A stretch of DNA of 64,000 nt from contig NZ_BDIY01000008.1 in assembly GCF_002072155.1 (NCBI RefSeq), positions 1 through 64,000 on the forward strand. Reading direction: 5' to 3'. Position numbers and translations under genes: made by a program. Shown piece by piece: positions 24,962 to 33,523 of this stretch. The notes below the pieces were generated by a model. It worked only from the letters and a program-made list of their open reading frames with translations. It did no database searches and was not told the origin of the DNA. Each line of letters starts with the position of its first letter. Within the stretch, counting starts at the first letter, position 1. This DNA is from Roseovarius sp. A-2 (GTDB lineage Bacteria > Pseudomonadota > Alphaproteobacteria > Rhodobacterales > Rhodobacteraceae).

Positions 24962-25390
24962 TCAGGTGATGTCTACCAGTTCGATGGCAAAGGTCAGGTC
25001 CTTGCCCGCCAGCGGATGGTTTGCGTCGAGGATCACCTGCTCTTCGGTCACCTCGACCACAGTCACCGGCATCACCTGCCCCTGCGGCGTCTGCACCTGA
25101 AGCTGCGTGCCCAGATCGAGTGGAATATCCTCGGGGATCTCGGCGCGCGGCACGGCCTGCTGCGCATTGGGGTCGGGATGGCCATATGCCTGGTCGGCGG
25201 ATACCTCGACGGTCTTCTTCTCGCCGACCGCCATGCCTTCCATCGCGGCATCGAGGCCGGGGATGATCTGGCCGGAGCCGACTACGAATTCCAGCGGGTC
25301 GCGGCCTTCGCTGGAATCGAAGGTCTGACCGTCCGTGAGGGTGCCGGTATAGTGAACGCGAACTGTATCGCCCGATTTGACTTGCGTCAT
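24962..25390 (-). CDS. FKBP-type peptidyl-prolyl isomerase (SlyD-like)
   Basis: 142 residues. The FKBP core opens with VRVHYTGTLTDGQTFDSS and contains GSGQIIPGLDAAMEGM; an insert-in-flap region follows (GHPDPNAQQAVPRAEIPE), as in SlyD-like isomerases. The histidine/cysteine-rich metal tail of E. coli SlyD is absent. It is a cytoplasmic folding helper. It is monocistronic, with a 225-bp gap to the divergent dehalogenase gene. Confidence 0.88.
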   Translation of the reverse strand: MTQVKSGDTVRVHYTGTLTDGQTFDSSEGRDPLEFVVGSGQIIPGLDAAMEGMAVGEKKTVEVSADQAYGHPDPNAQQAVPRAEIPEDIPLDLGTQLQVQTPQGQVMPVTVVEVTEEQVILDANHPLAGKDLTFAIELVDIT

Positions 25391-25615
25391 GGCTGTTCCA
25401 ATCTGTTGTATCTGGGGATTGAGTGAGTTTGCAAGGCCGCGCCGATCGCGCGGGTGCTTGTGTGGCTGCCGCGAATCGTAACCGCGCGGCCCGCAATTTG
25501 CAAACCGATCATTGGCCGCTCACTTTGGCGTGTGCGCATGAGGCCTTTTCCCCCCGCCCCGTCCATGCCAGTCTGCGCGCGAAATCACCCGCACCATCAC
25601 CCAAGAGGGGATACC

Positions 25616-26302
25616 ATGCCGATCACCACCTGCATTTTCGATGCCTATGGCACACTTTTCGACGTAGCCGCTGCCGCGCGCAGCGCCGCAGCCGAGCCGG
25701 GGCGCGAGGTCTTCGCCCGCCACTGGCCCGCCATCGCCGAGAAATGGCGGCTCAAGCAGTTGCAATACACCTGGCTGCGCACCGTGATGGGCGAACATGT
25801 GGGCTTCTGGCAGATCACGCAGGACGGGCTCGACTGGGCGCTTGAGGCCGAAGGTCTGGGCGATGACGCCGAGTTGCGCGAACGCCTGCTGCAACTTTAC
25901 TGGGAACTGGCGACCTACCCGGAAGTCCCCGCCATGCTCAAAGCCCTCAAGGAGGCGGGCAAGGATACCGCGATCCTGTCCAACGGCGCGCCCGACATGC
26001 TCGACGGGGCGGTGAAATCGGCGGGTATCGGCCCGCTTCTGGATGATGTGCTCTCGGTCGAGAGCGTCGGCATCTTCAAGCCTGCCCGCGTGGTCTATGA
26101 CCTTGTCGGGCAACGCTTTGGCTGTGCCCCCGAAGAGGTGCTTTTTGTCTCCTCCAACGGCTGGGATGCCTGCGCCGCCGCCGGCTATGGCTTCAACACC
26201 GTCTGGGTCAACCGCGCGGGCGACCCGGTGGACCGTCTGCCCGCCGCCCCCGACCGGCAATTGTCGGACCTGTCCGGCATTCCCGACCTGGTGCGGGGCT
26301 GA
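25616..26302 (+). CDS. Haloacid dehalogenase type II (HAD superfamily)
   Basis: 228 residues from ATG 25616. It has the HAD nucleophile motif CIFDAYGTLFD (Asp9), motif II SNGAPDML, and the lysine/acidic motifs ESVGIFKPARVVYDL and SSNGWDACAAAGYGF, the set typical of L-2-haloacid dehalogenases. It hydrolyses (S)-2-haloacids to hydroxy acids; related phosphatases are possible. It overlaps the next hydrolase gene by one base and heads a four-gene run. Confidence 0.82.
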   Translation: MPITTCIFDAYGTLFDVAAAARSAAAEPGREVFARHWPAIAEKWRLKQLQYTWLRTVMGEHVGFWQITQDGLDWALEAEGLGDDAELRERLLQLYWELATYPEVPAMLKALKEAGKDTAILSNGAPDMLDGAVKSAGIGPLLDDVLSVESVGIFKPARVVYDLVGQRFGCAPEEVLFVSSNGWDACAAAGYGFNTVWVNRAGDPVDRLPAAPDRQLSDLSGIPDLVRG

Positions 26303-27135
26303 TGGCGCGGTTCACCACGTCGGATGGGCTCTCGCTCCATTACACCGATGCAGGCCATGGCCAGCCGGTGCTGTGCCTTGCGGGCCTCACCCGCAACAGC
26401 GCCGATTTCGGCTTTCTCACGCCGCATCTCTCGGGCTGCCGGGTGATCTGCATGGATTATCGCGGGCGCGGGCAATCCGATCACGCGGCTGATTTCATGT
26501 CCTACAACATCTTGCGCGAGGGGCAGGATGTGGTCGAGCTGCTCGACCTTCTCGGGATCGACCGCGTCACCCTCATCGGCACCTCGCGCGGCGGCCTCAT
26601 CGCCATGGCCCTCGGCCACACCGCCCATGACCGGCTGGCCGGTGTCGTCCTCAACGATATCGGCCCCGAGGTCACGGCGGAAGGCATCGAACGGATCATG
26701 GAGTATGTCGGGCGCGCACCCGACCTGCCCGATCTCGACGCCGCCGGTGGCGCACTCGCCCATGTCAACGCGCGGGCCTTTCACGGCGTGCCACTGGCGC
26801 GCTGGCGCGCACAGGCCGAGGCGATGTTCTATGAGAAACCCGGAGGCGGGCTGGGCCTGCGTTATGACGCACGGCTGCGTGACGCGTTGGTCGGTCAGGC
26901 GGGCGCCGGCGAGGCCCCGGATCTCTGGCAGCTTTTTGATGCGCTGGACGGCATCCCCCTTGGCGCGATCCGGGGCGCGAATTCCGATCTGCTGAGCGAG
27001 AAGACGTTCCAAAAGATGCTGGATCGCCGACCCGACATGATCGCCGCCACCGTCCCGGATCGCGGCCATGTGCCGTTTCTCGATGAGACCCAATCCCTCA
27101 CCGCAATTCGCACCCTGCTGGACCAGACAAAATGA
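26302..27135 (+). CDS. Alpha/beta hydrolase
   Basis: 277 residues, full-length alpha/beta fold. Visible are the oxyanion strand CLAGLTRNSADF, the DYRGRGQSDHA loop, the nucleophile elbow GTSRGG (Ser near 95) and the late catalytic His (DRGHVPFLDE). The substrate is unknown. It is tightly packed between the dehalogenase and dehydratase genes (overlaps of one and four bases), implying a shared catabolic transcript. Confidence 0.8.
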   Translation: MARFTTSDGLSLHYTDAGHGQPVLCLAGLTRNSADFGFLTPHLSGCRVICMDYRGRGQSDHAADFMSYNILREGQDVVELLDLLGIDRVTLIGTSRGGLIAMALGHTAHDRLAGVVLNDIGPEVTAEGIERIMEYVGRAPDLPDLDAAGGALAHVNARAFHGVPLARWRAQAEAMFYEKPGGGLGLRYDARLRDALVGQAGAGEAPDLWQLFDALDGIPLGAIRGANSDLLSEKTFQKMLDRRPDMIAATVPDRGHVPFLDETQSLTAIRTLLDQTK

Positions 27136-28106
27136 CCGACATCACCATGATCCGGGCCGCGAGCGTCCGGCTTTCTGGGCATGCGCGCCGCACGCCGCTG
27201 CTCTCCTCGCCCTTTCTGGATGAGATCGCCGGGCGGCGCGTGTTCATAAAACCCGAATGCCTGCAACATACCGGCAGCTTCAAGTATCGCGGCGCGCGCT
27301 CGGCGATCTCGGCGCTCGATCCTGATTTGCGCGCCCATGGCGTGATCGCCTATTCCAGCGGAAATCACGCACAGGGCGTGGCGCTCGCGGCCAGCGAATT
27401 CGGCGTGCCTTCGGTCATCATCATGCCGGCGGACGCGCCCCGCATGAAGATCGACAACACGCGCGCGCTCGGGGCCGAGGTGGTGCTCTACGACCGCGCG
27501 GGCGAAGATCGCGATGCCATCGGGGCCCGCATCGGCACAGAGCGCCGCCTGACCCTGATCAAACCCTATGACGACCCGCAGGTGATTGCCGGCCAAGGCA
27601 CCACCGGGCTTGAGATCGCCGAGGATGCGGCCGCGCTTGGCATCGAGACGGCGGATGTGCTGGCCTGCTGCGGTGGCGGCGGCCTCACCTCGGGGATTGC
27701 CCTGGCGCTAGAGGCCGACGCGCCCGGCCTGCGCGCACGGCCCTGCGAGCCGGAGGGATTTGACGACGCCGCCCGCTCGCTCAGCGAGGGGCGGATCCTG
27801 CGCAACGCGCAGACCGCGACCGGCCTTTGTGACGCCATCGTCACACCGCAACCGGGAGAGATCACCTTTCCCATCATGCACCGTCTTTGCGGTCCTGGCC
27901 TCGTGGTGAGCGACGACGAGGCGCTGCACGCCATGGCGCTCGCCTTTTCTCGGCTCAAGCTGGTGGCCGAACCCGGCGGCGCGGTGGCCCTCGCGGCGGC
28001 GCTCTTCCGCCCAGACGAGATCGAGGGCGACGCGGTGATCTGCACCATCTCCGGCGGCAATGTCGATGCGGATGTGTTTCAAACGGCCCTCGGCCGGTTT
28101 ACCTGA
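27132..28106 (+). CDS. PLP-dependent threonine/serine dehydratase family enzyme
   Basis: 324 residues with the PLP lysine in TGSFKYRGA (Lys51), the substrate loop SSGNHAQGVALAA and the phosphate-binding CCGGGGLTSGIA. There is no C-terminal ACT regulatory domain, as in catabolic threonine dehydratase, serine racemase or 3-hydroxyaspartate dehydratase. The product is a 2-oxo acid plus ammonia, or a racemised amino acid. It overlaps the preceding hydrolase gene by four bases. Confidence 0.82.
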   Translation: MTDITMIRAASVRLSGHARRTPLLSSPFLDEIAGRRVFIKPECLQHTGSFKYRGARSAISALDPDLRAHGVIAYSSGNHAQGVALAASEFGVPSVIIMPADAPRMKIDNTRALGAEVVLYDRAGEDRDAIGARIGTERRLTLIKPYDDPQVIAGQGTTGLEIAEDAAALGIETADVLACCGGGGLTSGIALALEADAPGLRARPCEPEGFDDAARSLSEGRILRNAQTATGLCDAIVTPQPGEITFPIMHRLCGPGLVVSDDEALHAMALAFSRLKLVAEPGGAVALAAALFRPDEIEGDAVICTISGGNVDADVFQTALGRFT

Positions 28107-28116
28107 AGGAGCCAAG

Positions 28117-28929
28117 ATGCCTTTCACAGAGTTCGATGATGTAACGCTCCATTACCTCGACGAGGGCAATCCGACAGGCCCGCCCCTCGTGCTCGCCCAT
28201 GCGCTCGGCACCGGCACGCTTTTGTGGGACAACATCCTGCCGCTGCTGCCGCCCGGCCTGCGCGTGGTGCGCTACGACGCGCGCGGCCACGGTCAATCCT
28301 CCACCCCGCCTGGCCCCTATTCCATGGGAGCATTGGTGCGCGACGCGGAACGGCTGATGGATCACCTTGGCTTGCGCGATGCGATGTTCGTCGGCCTCTC
28401 GATCGGCGGCATGGTCGCACAGGGGCTCGCCGTGAAACGCCCCGATCTGATCCGTGCACTGGTGCTCTCCAACACCGGGGCCAAGATCGCCACGCCCGAG
28501 ATCTGGGGCGAGCGCATCGCCACCGCCCGCCGCCCCGGCGGGATGGCGGACCTCGCCCGCGGCTCCTGCGAGCGGTGGTTCCCCCGCGCCTATGTCACGG
28601 CCGGTCATCACCTGCCGTGGTACGAGCATCTCTGCGCCCACGACCCCGAAGGATACGCCGGGTACGCCGCCGCCATCGCCGGCACCGATTTCTACACGCC
28701 CACCTCCGGGCTGCGCATCCCCACCCTGGGCATCGCGGGATCCGAAGACGGCTCCACCCCGCCCGACCTCGTGCGCGAAACCGTCGACCTCGTTCCCGGC
28801 TCGCAATTCCGCCTGCTGCGCGGCACCGGCCATGTGCCCCCCGTGGACGCGCCCGCCGATTATGCCGCCTGCCTTGCTGAGTTCATCGCCGCCACAGGAC
28901 ATCTGCGCGCGGTGCCGTCAGGGCCCTGA
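28117..28929 (+). CDS. Alpha/beta hydrolase, 3-oxoadipate enol-lactonase (PcaD)-like
   Basis: 270 residues from ATG 28117 (GAAGGAG upstream). It has the PcaD-like opening LAHALGTGTLLWD, DARGHGQSSTPPGPYS, the nucleophile elbow GLSIGGMVAQGLA, and the catalytic His in GTGHVPPVDAP. No other protocatechuate genes are nearby, so it could serve another ester or lactone. It follows the dehydratase by ten bases. Confidence 0.7.
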   Translation: MPFTEFDDVTLHYLDEGNPTGPPLVLAHALGTGTLLWDNILPLLPPGLRVVRYDARGHGQSSTPPGPYSMGALVRDAERLMDHLGLRDAMFVGLSIGGMVAQGLAVKRPDLIRALVLSNTGAKIATPEIWGERIATARRPGGMADLARGSCERWFPRAYVTAGHHLPWYEHLCAHDPEGYAGYAAAIAGTDFYTPTSGLRIPTLGIAGSEDGSTPPDLVRETVDLVPGSQFRLLRGTGHVPPVDAPADYAACLAEFIAATGHLRAVPSGP

Positions 28930-29050
28930 TGTGGAGGACGGCCCTGGAACTGCCGTTGGATCAAAGCACCCGCGCGATACGCGGTCGAAGACCGCCGCGC
29001 ATCGACGGGCCGCCTCCCCCGCATAATTGCCCTTGAACCCTCAGGCGAAT

Positions 29051-29077
29051 CCCCCTCACCTGTGAAAAACGAGGGGG
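29051..29077 (+). promoter_or_regulatory. Hairpin covering the alcohol dehydrogenase ribosome site
   Basis: CCCCCTC (29051-29057) pairs perfectly with GAGGGGG (29071-29077), which is also the Shine-Dalgarno sequence of the gene starting at 29084. Folding would hide the ribosome site. Confidence 0.45.
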
Positions 29078-29083
29078 AAATTC

Positions 29084-30169
29084 ATGCATACCATCAAGGC
29101 CGCCGTCTGCCATGACTTCGGCGCACCGCTCACTGTCGAGGACGTCCACCTGCGCCCCGCCGAGGCGGGCGAGGTTTTGGTCGATCTCGACGCGGTGGCG
29201 ATCTGCCATTCGGACATTTCCTATGCCGATGGCGGCTGGGGCGGATCGCTGCCGGCGGTCTATGGCCACGAGGCGGCGGGCCGCGTGCGCGGCATTGGCG
29301 CTGGCGTCACGGGCCTGACAGACGGCGACCCGGTCGTCGTCACCCTCATCCGCGCCTGTGGCCAATGCCCAAGCTGCGGCAGCGGCAGGCCAACCGGATG
29401 CGAGACGCCCTATGACGGCGATCACGGGCCGCTGACCATGCCCGATGGTGGCAAGCTGCATCAGGCCATGGCCTGCGGGGCCTTCGCCGAGAAGGTCGTG
29501 GTGCATCACAGCCAGGTTGTGAAACTGCCCGAAGGGATCGACATGGCGGCGGCGTCCCTGCTGGCCTGCGGGGTGATCACCGGCGTCGGCGCTGTGGTCA
29601 ACGCGGCGCATCTGCGCGCAGGCGAGGACGTGGTGGTAATCGGCGCGGGCGGTGTCGGCCTCAACGCCATTCAGGGCGCGCGCATCGCGGGTGCGCGGCG
29701 CATCGTGGCGGTCGACATGAGCGACGAGAAACTCGCCATCGCGCGCGAGTTCGGCGCGACCGACGGCGTGCTTGCCACTGAGGAAAAGCCGTGGCGCGCG
29801 GCCAAGGCGGCGATGGGCCGCGGGGCCGACGCGGTTTTGGTGACCGTGGGGGTCGCGCGCGCCTATGACGAAGCGCCGCGCTATCTTGCGGGCGGGGGCC
29901 GGATGATCATGGTCGGCATGCCCCATACCGGCGCCGAGAGCCGTTACGAGGCCGCCAATTTCGCCGCCATGGGGCAGGCGCTTGTCGGCTCCAAGATGGG
30001 CGAGGCGGTGATTCGCCGCGACATCCCGTGGATGGTCGATCTCTACGAACAGGGGCGGCTGAAACTCGACGAGCTGATCTCGGGCCGCTGGCGGCTCGAC
30101 CAGATCAACGAGGCGATCGCCGACACCAAGAGCGGCTCGGCCAAGCGCAACGTGATCATGCTGCGTTGA
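29084..30169 (+). CDS. Zinc-dependent alcohol dehydrogenase family protein
   Basis: 361 residues. The medium-chain dehydrogenase layout is complete: catalytic zinc ligands in AICHSDISYAD and YGHEAAGRV, structural zinc cysteines in CGQCPSCGSGRPTGC, and an NAD-binding motif GAGGVGLNAIQGARIAG near 190. It oxidises an alcohol or reduces an aldehyde; the class resembles glutathione-dependent or aryl alcohol types but cannot be fixed. It is monocistronic, with a stem-loop over its ribosome site. Confidence 0.85.
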   Translation: MHTIKAAVCHDFGAPLTVEDVHLRPAEAGEVLVDLDAVAICHSDISYADGGWGGSLPAVYGHEAAGRVRGIGAGVTGLTDGDPVVVTLIRACGQCPSCGSGRPTGCETPYDGDHGPLTMPDGGKLHQAMACGAFAEKVVVHHSQVVKLPEGIDMAAASLLACGVITGVGAVVNAAHLRAGEDVVVIGAGGVGLNAIQGARIAGARRIVAVDMSDEKLAIAREFGATDGVLATEEKPWRAAKAAMGRGADAVLVTVGVARAYDEAPRYLAGGGRMIMVGMPHTGAESRYEAANFAAMGQALVGSKMGEAVIRRDIPWMVDLYEQGRLKLDELISGRWRLDQINEAIADTKSGSAKRNVIMLR

Positions 30170-30182
30170 GCCCGCGCCGTGC

Positions 30183-31010
30183 TCAGCCCATGCGCCGCCC
30201 CGGTGGCTCGAATGGCAGAAACTCGACCGCCGACTGCTTGACCGGGGCGGGGTAGAGTTTCATCAGGTCGAGCACCTCCTGCGGCAGGCCGACGGAGACT
30301 GCGAGACCGAGATCCGTGGCCTCTGCCGGGGTCAGGGCATAGTCATGCGTCCATGTCCCCGAGGTAAGCGTGTCGGCCAGCGCTTCGGCCTTGGCGCGCT
30401 CCATGCGCGGGGTCATGATCTCGACCGCGCCGCGCTTGACCTGCGCGGTGGCCTTTTCACTCACATCAGCAAGAACAAGGGCAAGGTCCGAGACATGTTC
30501 CACCGGCTTGGCGTCGCGCGCAGCCAGGATAGAGGCCGCCGAGATCCCCATGATCTGCGGGTCGATGGGGCCGAGCATGGAAAACTCGCCCATCACGATC
30601 TCATCGGCGGCAAGTGCGATGAGCGTGCCGCCCGACATCGCGTAGATCGGTACGAAGACCGTCACCTTGGCAGGATGCGCCTCGACCGCGCGGGCGATCT
30701 GCATGGCGGCAAGCACGAGGCCGCCGGGGGTGTGCAACACCAGGTCGATGGGCATGTCGCGCGGCGTGGACTTGATCGCGGAAATGATGGATTGCGCATC
30801 CTCCAGCCCGATCATGCTGGACATGCTGAATCCGAAGAGGCTGCGTTTTTCCTGCCGGTGGATCATGGTGATGACCCGGCTGCAGCGGCGCTTCTCGATG
30901 CTGCGGATGGCCTGTACGCGACGCAGGGCGTACATTCGACCGGTCAGGACCGGTTGCAGGACCAACGCCAGAAAGACGAGGAAGATGAGGGTGGAGAAAT
31001 TGACTTCCAT
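30183..31010 (-). CDS. Membrane-anchored Clp-like serine protease (SDH proteinase family)
   Basis: 275 residues from ATG 31010: an N-terminal membrane helix (FSTLIFLVFLALVLQPVL), then a ClpP/crotonase-like fold with LVLHTPGGLVLAAMQIARA and the nucleophile region YAMSGGTLIALAADEIVM (Ser in MSGG), followed by GPIDPQIMGI. This matches the serine dehydrogenase proteinase (SDH) family. It probably cleaves membrane or envelope proteins. It is convergent with the alcohol dehydrogenase gene. Confidence 0.8.
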   Translation of the reverse strand: MEVNFSTLIFLVFLALVLQPVLTGRMYALRRVQAIRSIEKRRCSRVITMIHRQEKRSLFGFSMSSMIGLEDAQSIISAIKSTPRDMPIDLVLHTPGGLVLAAMQIARAVEAHPAKVTVFVPIYAMSGGTLIALAADEIVMGEFSMLGPIDPQIMGISAASILAARDAKPVEHVSDLALVLADVSEKATAQVKRGAVEIMTPRMERAKAEALADTLTSGTWTHDYALTPAEATDLGLAVSVGLPQEVLDLMKLYPAPVKQSAVEFLPFEPPGRRMG

Positions 31011-31163
31011 TCTGCCCGCGCTCTTTCCATGATATATAGTGATGATGCAGTGTCGCAGGGCTTGATGCGGATGTGAATTGAAAAAGCTCCCGCGATGCGG
31101 CAAACATCACGGGCATGACTGCCCCGCAAGCGGGCAGCGCGAATAACGCGAGAGGCACGGGCA

Positions 31164-31505
31164 ATGAAACAGATCATGATGCTTGGCGTGATCCTGAGCC
31201 TTTCGGGCTGCGGCGGCGTCAACCGGTTTGACGGAGACACACGCGGGGCGAGGCCGATGGCCTCGGGGCCGCTGTCGGATGCCTGCCTGCAATCGGACCG
31301 CAAGGCGCGCTCAAGGGCGCTCTGCGGCTGCATTCAGGCGGTGGCCAACGACACGCTGAGCGGGCGCGATCAACGCCGCGCCGTGGGCTTTTACAGCGAT
31401 CCGCATTCCGCGCAGGAAATCCGGCAGTCCAACCGCTCGGGCGACGAGCGCTTCTGGAGCGCCTATATCGCCTATGCAGAGAAGGCAGAGCGGATCTGCC
31501 GCTGA
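31164..31505 (+). CDS. Small predicted lipoprotein, unknown function
   Basis: 113 residues. A signal peptide ends in the lipobox LSGC. The mature part contains four further cysteines, two of them in a LCGCIQAV motif, with a conserved-looking region (DQRRAVGFYSDPHSAQEIRQ). No function can be assigned. It is divergent from the SDH protease and convergent with the ABC-2 permease gene, so it is probably transcribed alone. Confidence 0.7.
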   Translation: MKQIMMLGVILSLSGCGGVNRFDGDTRGARPMASGPLSDACLQSDRKARSRALCGCIQAVANDTLSGRDQRRAVGFYSDPHSAQEIRQSNRSGDERFWSAYIAYAEKAERICR

Positions 31506-31510
31506 CCGAC

Positions 31511-32341
31511 TCACGCCTTGAGCCGGTAGCCGCGCGCCAGCATCTGCCACGCCAGCAAGCAAACCGCGAGGGTCGCGCCCGCACCGACAGCGAGGCCCAG
31601 CATCGGCGCGCTGTCCGAGACTCCGATCACCCCGAAGCGCACCCCGTCGATCAGGTAGAAGACAGGGTTGAAATGCGTGATCGAATAGAGCGCGGGCGGC
31701 AGCGCCTCGACCGAGTAGAAGGTGCCCGACAGGAAGGCCAGCGGTGTGACCACGAAATTGGTGATCGCCGCCATCTGGTCGAACTTGTTGGCGAATATCC
31801 CCGCGACGATGCCAACAGCGCTCATGAACGTGGCCCCCAGAAGCACGAAGAGAATCGCCCAGAGCGGATGCGCGGGCACAATCCCGAGCACTGCGAACAG
31901 CCCCGCGCAGATCGCCAGCGCCACGAACACACCGCGCCCGATGCCCCCCGCAAGATAGCCCAGCACCAGCTCGCCGCCCGACAGGGGGGGCATCAGCGTG
32001 TCGACGATATTGCCCTGCACCTTGGAGATTACGATCGACGAAGAGGTATTGGCAAAGGCGTTCTGGATCACCGTCATCATCAGGATGCCCGGAGCAATGA
32101 AGGTGGTGAAATCCACGCCCATCACATCGCCCCGGCGTGGTCCGATGGCGATGGAGAAGATCACCATGAACAGGCCCGCCGTGATCAGCGGCGCCAGCAG
32201 CGTCTGCGTCCAGACCGAGAGGAAGCGGCGGTTCTCGCGCTCGGCCAGCGTCAGCAGGCCCAGCCAGTTGACACGTCCGAAACGACGGGTGCCCATCTGG
32301 GCCTGGCCCGGGGCGGCTGTCTCTGTGGCGTGGTCTCTCAT
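31511..32341 (-). CDS. ABC-2 type transporter permease
   Basis: 276 residues with six membrane helices of the ABC-2 fold and typical motifs (LLAPLITAGLFMVIFSIAIG, FIAPGILMMTVIQNAFAN, and FLSGTFYSVEALPPALYSI). It exports a polysaccharide, drug or lipid. The ATP-binding partner is not adjacent, which is unusual; it may lie elsewhere. It is divergent from gcrA. Confidence 0.82.
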   Translation of the reverse strand: MRDHATETAAPGQAQMGTRRFGRVNWLGLLTLAERENRRFLSVWTQTLLAPLITAGLFMVIFSIAIGPRRGDVMGVDFTTFIAPGILMMTVIQNAFANTSSSIVISKVQGNIVDTLMPPLSGGELVLGYLAGGIGRGVFVALAICAGLFAVLGIVPAHPLWAILFVLLGATFMSAVGIVAGIFANKFDQMAAITNFVVTPLAFLSGTFYSVEALPPALYSITHFNPVFYLIDGVRFGVIGVSDSAPMLGLAVGAGATLAVCLLAWQMLARGYRLKA

Positions 32342-32409
32342 GACGGCTCCCTTGGTTGTGTTTTTCGTCCAAACCGTCGCAGGACGGGCGGCGCGGTCGA
32401 TTCGATGCC

Positions 32410-32437
32410 TTGTAACTCACACACCAGTGATTAGAAT
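32410..32437 (+). promoter_or_regulatory. Putative sigma-70 promoter for gcrA
   Basis: TTGTAA (32410-32415), 16-base spacer, TAGAAT (32432-32437). It would start transcription near 32444, giving a leader of about 85 bases that contains the hairpin at 32458. Confidence 0.45.
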
Positions 32438-32457
32438 AGGGCCTCGATCCGAATGAC

Positions 32458-32489
32458 AAGGCGGCGGGCCAGTGGCCGGGCCGCCTTTT
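32458..32489 (+). terminator. Terminator-like hairpin in the gcrA leader
   Basis: AAGGCGGC pairs with GCCGCCTT around an inner GGCC/GGCC stem, followed by TTTT. No plus-strand gene ends here: the gene to the left is on the minus strand. It therefore lies inside the probable gcrA leader and could act as an attenuator. Confidence 0.55.
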
Positions 32490-32528
32490 GATGCCGTTAG
32501 ATGCAAGACCTGATGCAAGGAAGCCCCG

Positions 32529-33107
32529 ATGTCGTGGAATGACGAACGCGTAGAGCTGTTGAAAAAGATGTGGGGCGAGGGGCAATCCGCCAGCCAGATC
32601 GCCAAGGAGCTGGGCGGCGTGACGCGTAACGCGGTGATCGGCAAGGTGCATCGCCTCGGCCTGTCCAACCGCAACGGCTCCGGGGCGGCCTCGGCAGCGA
32701 GCGAGGCCAAGACCGCACCCGCCGCCGAGGCCAAGCCCGCGCCGAAGCCAACCCCCAAGCCCGCGCCGAAGCCAGCCCCCAAGCCCGAGGCCCCGGCAGA
32801 GGCGGCACCGGCGCCGGTCTCGCGGATCAAGGCGATCATCCCGGCAGGCCAGCCGCTGCCGCCGCAGCCCTCGGCCAACGAGATCGACCCCGAGGCGCTC
32901 GCCAAGGTGAGCGAGATCGAGAAGAAGGCCAAGCGGCTGACCCTGATGGAGCTGACCGAGCGCACCTGCAAATGGCCGGTGGGCGATCCCGCGACCGACG
33001 ATTTCTGGTTCTGCGGCCTGCCCGTGCAAGCCGGCAAGCCCTATTGCGAGGCGCATGTGGGTGTTGCGTTCCAACCGATGTCGAACCGCCGCGACCGCAA
33101 GAGGTAA
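32529..33107 (+). CDS. gcrA: GcrA cell cycle regulator
   Basis: 192 residues. The N-terminal DNA-binding domain (SWNDERVELLKKMWGEGQSA, then VTRNAVIGKVHRLGLSNR) is the GcrA signature. The middle is a Pro/Ala/Lys-rich linker with repeated PAPKP units; the C-terminal sigma-70-binding module contains Cys residues (CKWPVGDP, FWFCGLPV, YCEAHVGVAF). GcrA works with housekeeping sigma factor at promoters carrying CcrM-methylated GANTC sites. AAGGAAG upstream of ATG 32529 is the ribosome site. Confidence 0.95.
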   Translation: MSWNDERVELLKKMWGEGQSASQIAKELGGVTRNAVIGKVHRLGLSNRNGSGAASAASEAKTAPAAEAKPAPKPTPKPAPKPAPKPEAPAEAAPAPVSRIKAIIPAGQPLPPQPSANEIDPEALAKVSEIEKKAKRLTLMELTERTCKWPVGDPATDDFWFCGLPVQAGKPYCEAHVGVAFQPMSNRRDRKR

Positions 33108-33123
33108 GCGCGGCACGCAGGCG

Positions 33124-33486
33124 TTACAGTTCGATTTCGCCCTCCGGCGGGGTGTCTCGCATCTCCTGCGGGGTCTTGCGGCGGATGATGATGTCACCGT
33201 TGGGCAGAACCTCGGGGGCGTGATAGGCGCTCAGATCGCCGACCTGATCCATCAGGTCGCGCAGCGCCGGGCCCATCTCCTCGACGAACTGCCGCAACGC
33301 GGGTTCCATCTCTTCGGCGCGGTCCTGAAATTCCTCCAGCGCCGGGCCCATCTCGCGGCGGATCCCCTCCCAGAAGAGCCGCGCGCCCTCTTCCATAAGC
33401 GAACGGCCCTCATCCTCGGCCTCCTGCGCGAGGGCGGGAGCGGAGAGGGCAAGCGACAGGGCAAGGATCAGATGACGGTATTTCAT
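33124..33486 (-). CDS. Periplasmic protein of unknown function
   Basis: 120 residues. It has a signal peptide (YRHLILALSLALSAPALA), then an acidic helical region with internal similarity (REMGPALEEFQDRAEEMEPA and RQFVEEMGPALRDLMDQVG) and a short C-terminal strand region (GDIIIRRKTPQEMRDTPPEG). Similar small proteins are common in Rhodobacteraceae without assigned function. It converges with gcrA. Confidence 0.7.
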   Translation of the reverse strand: MKYRHLILALSLALSAPALAQEAEDEGRSLMEEGARLFWEGIRREMGPALEEFQDRAEEMEPALRQFVEEMGPALRDLMDQVGDLSAYHAPEVLPNGDIIIRRKTPQEMRDTPPEGEIEL

Positions 33487-33523
33487 ATGTCCAATATAAC
33501 ACCCCCCGGTGGCGATTTTAAGA

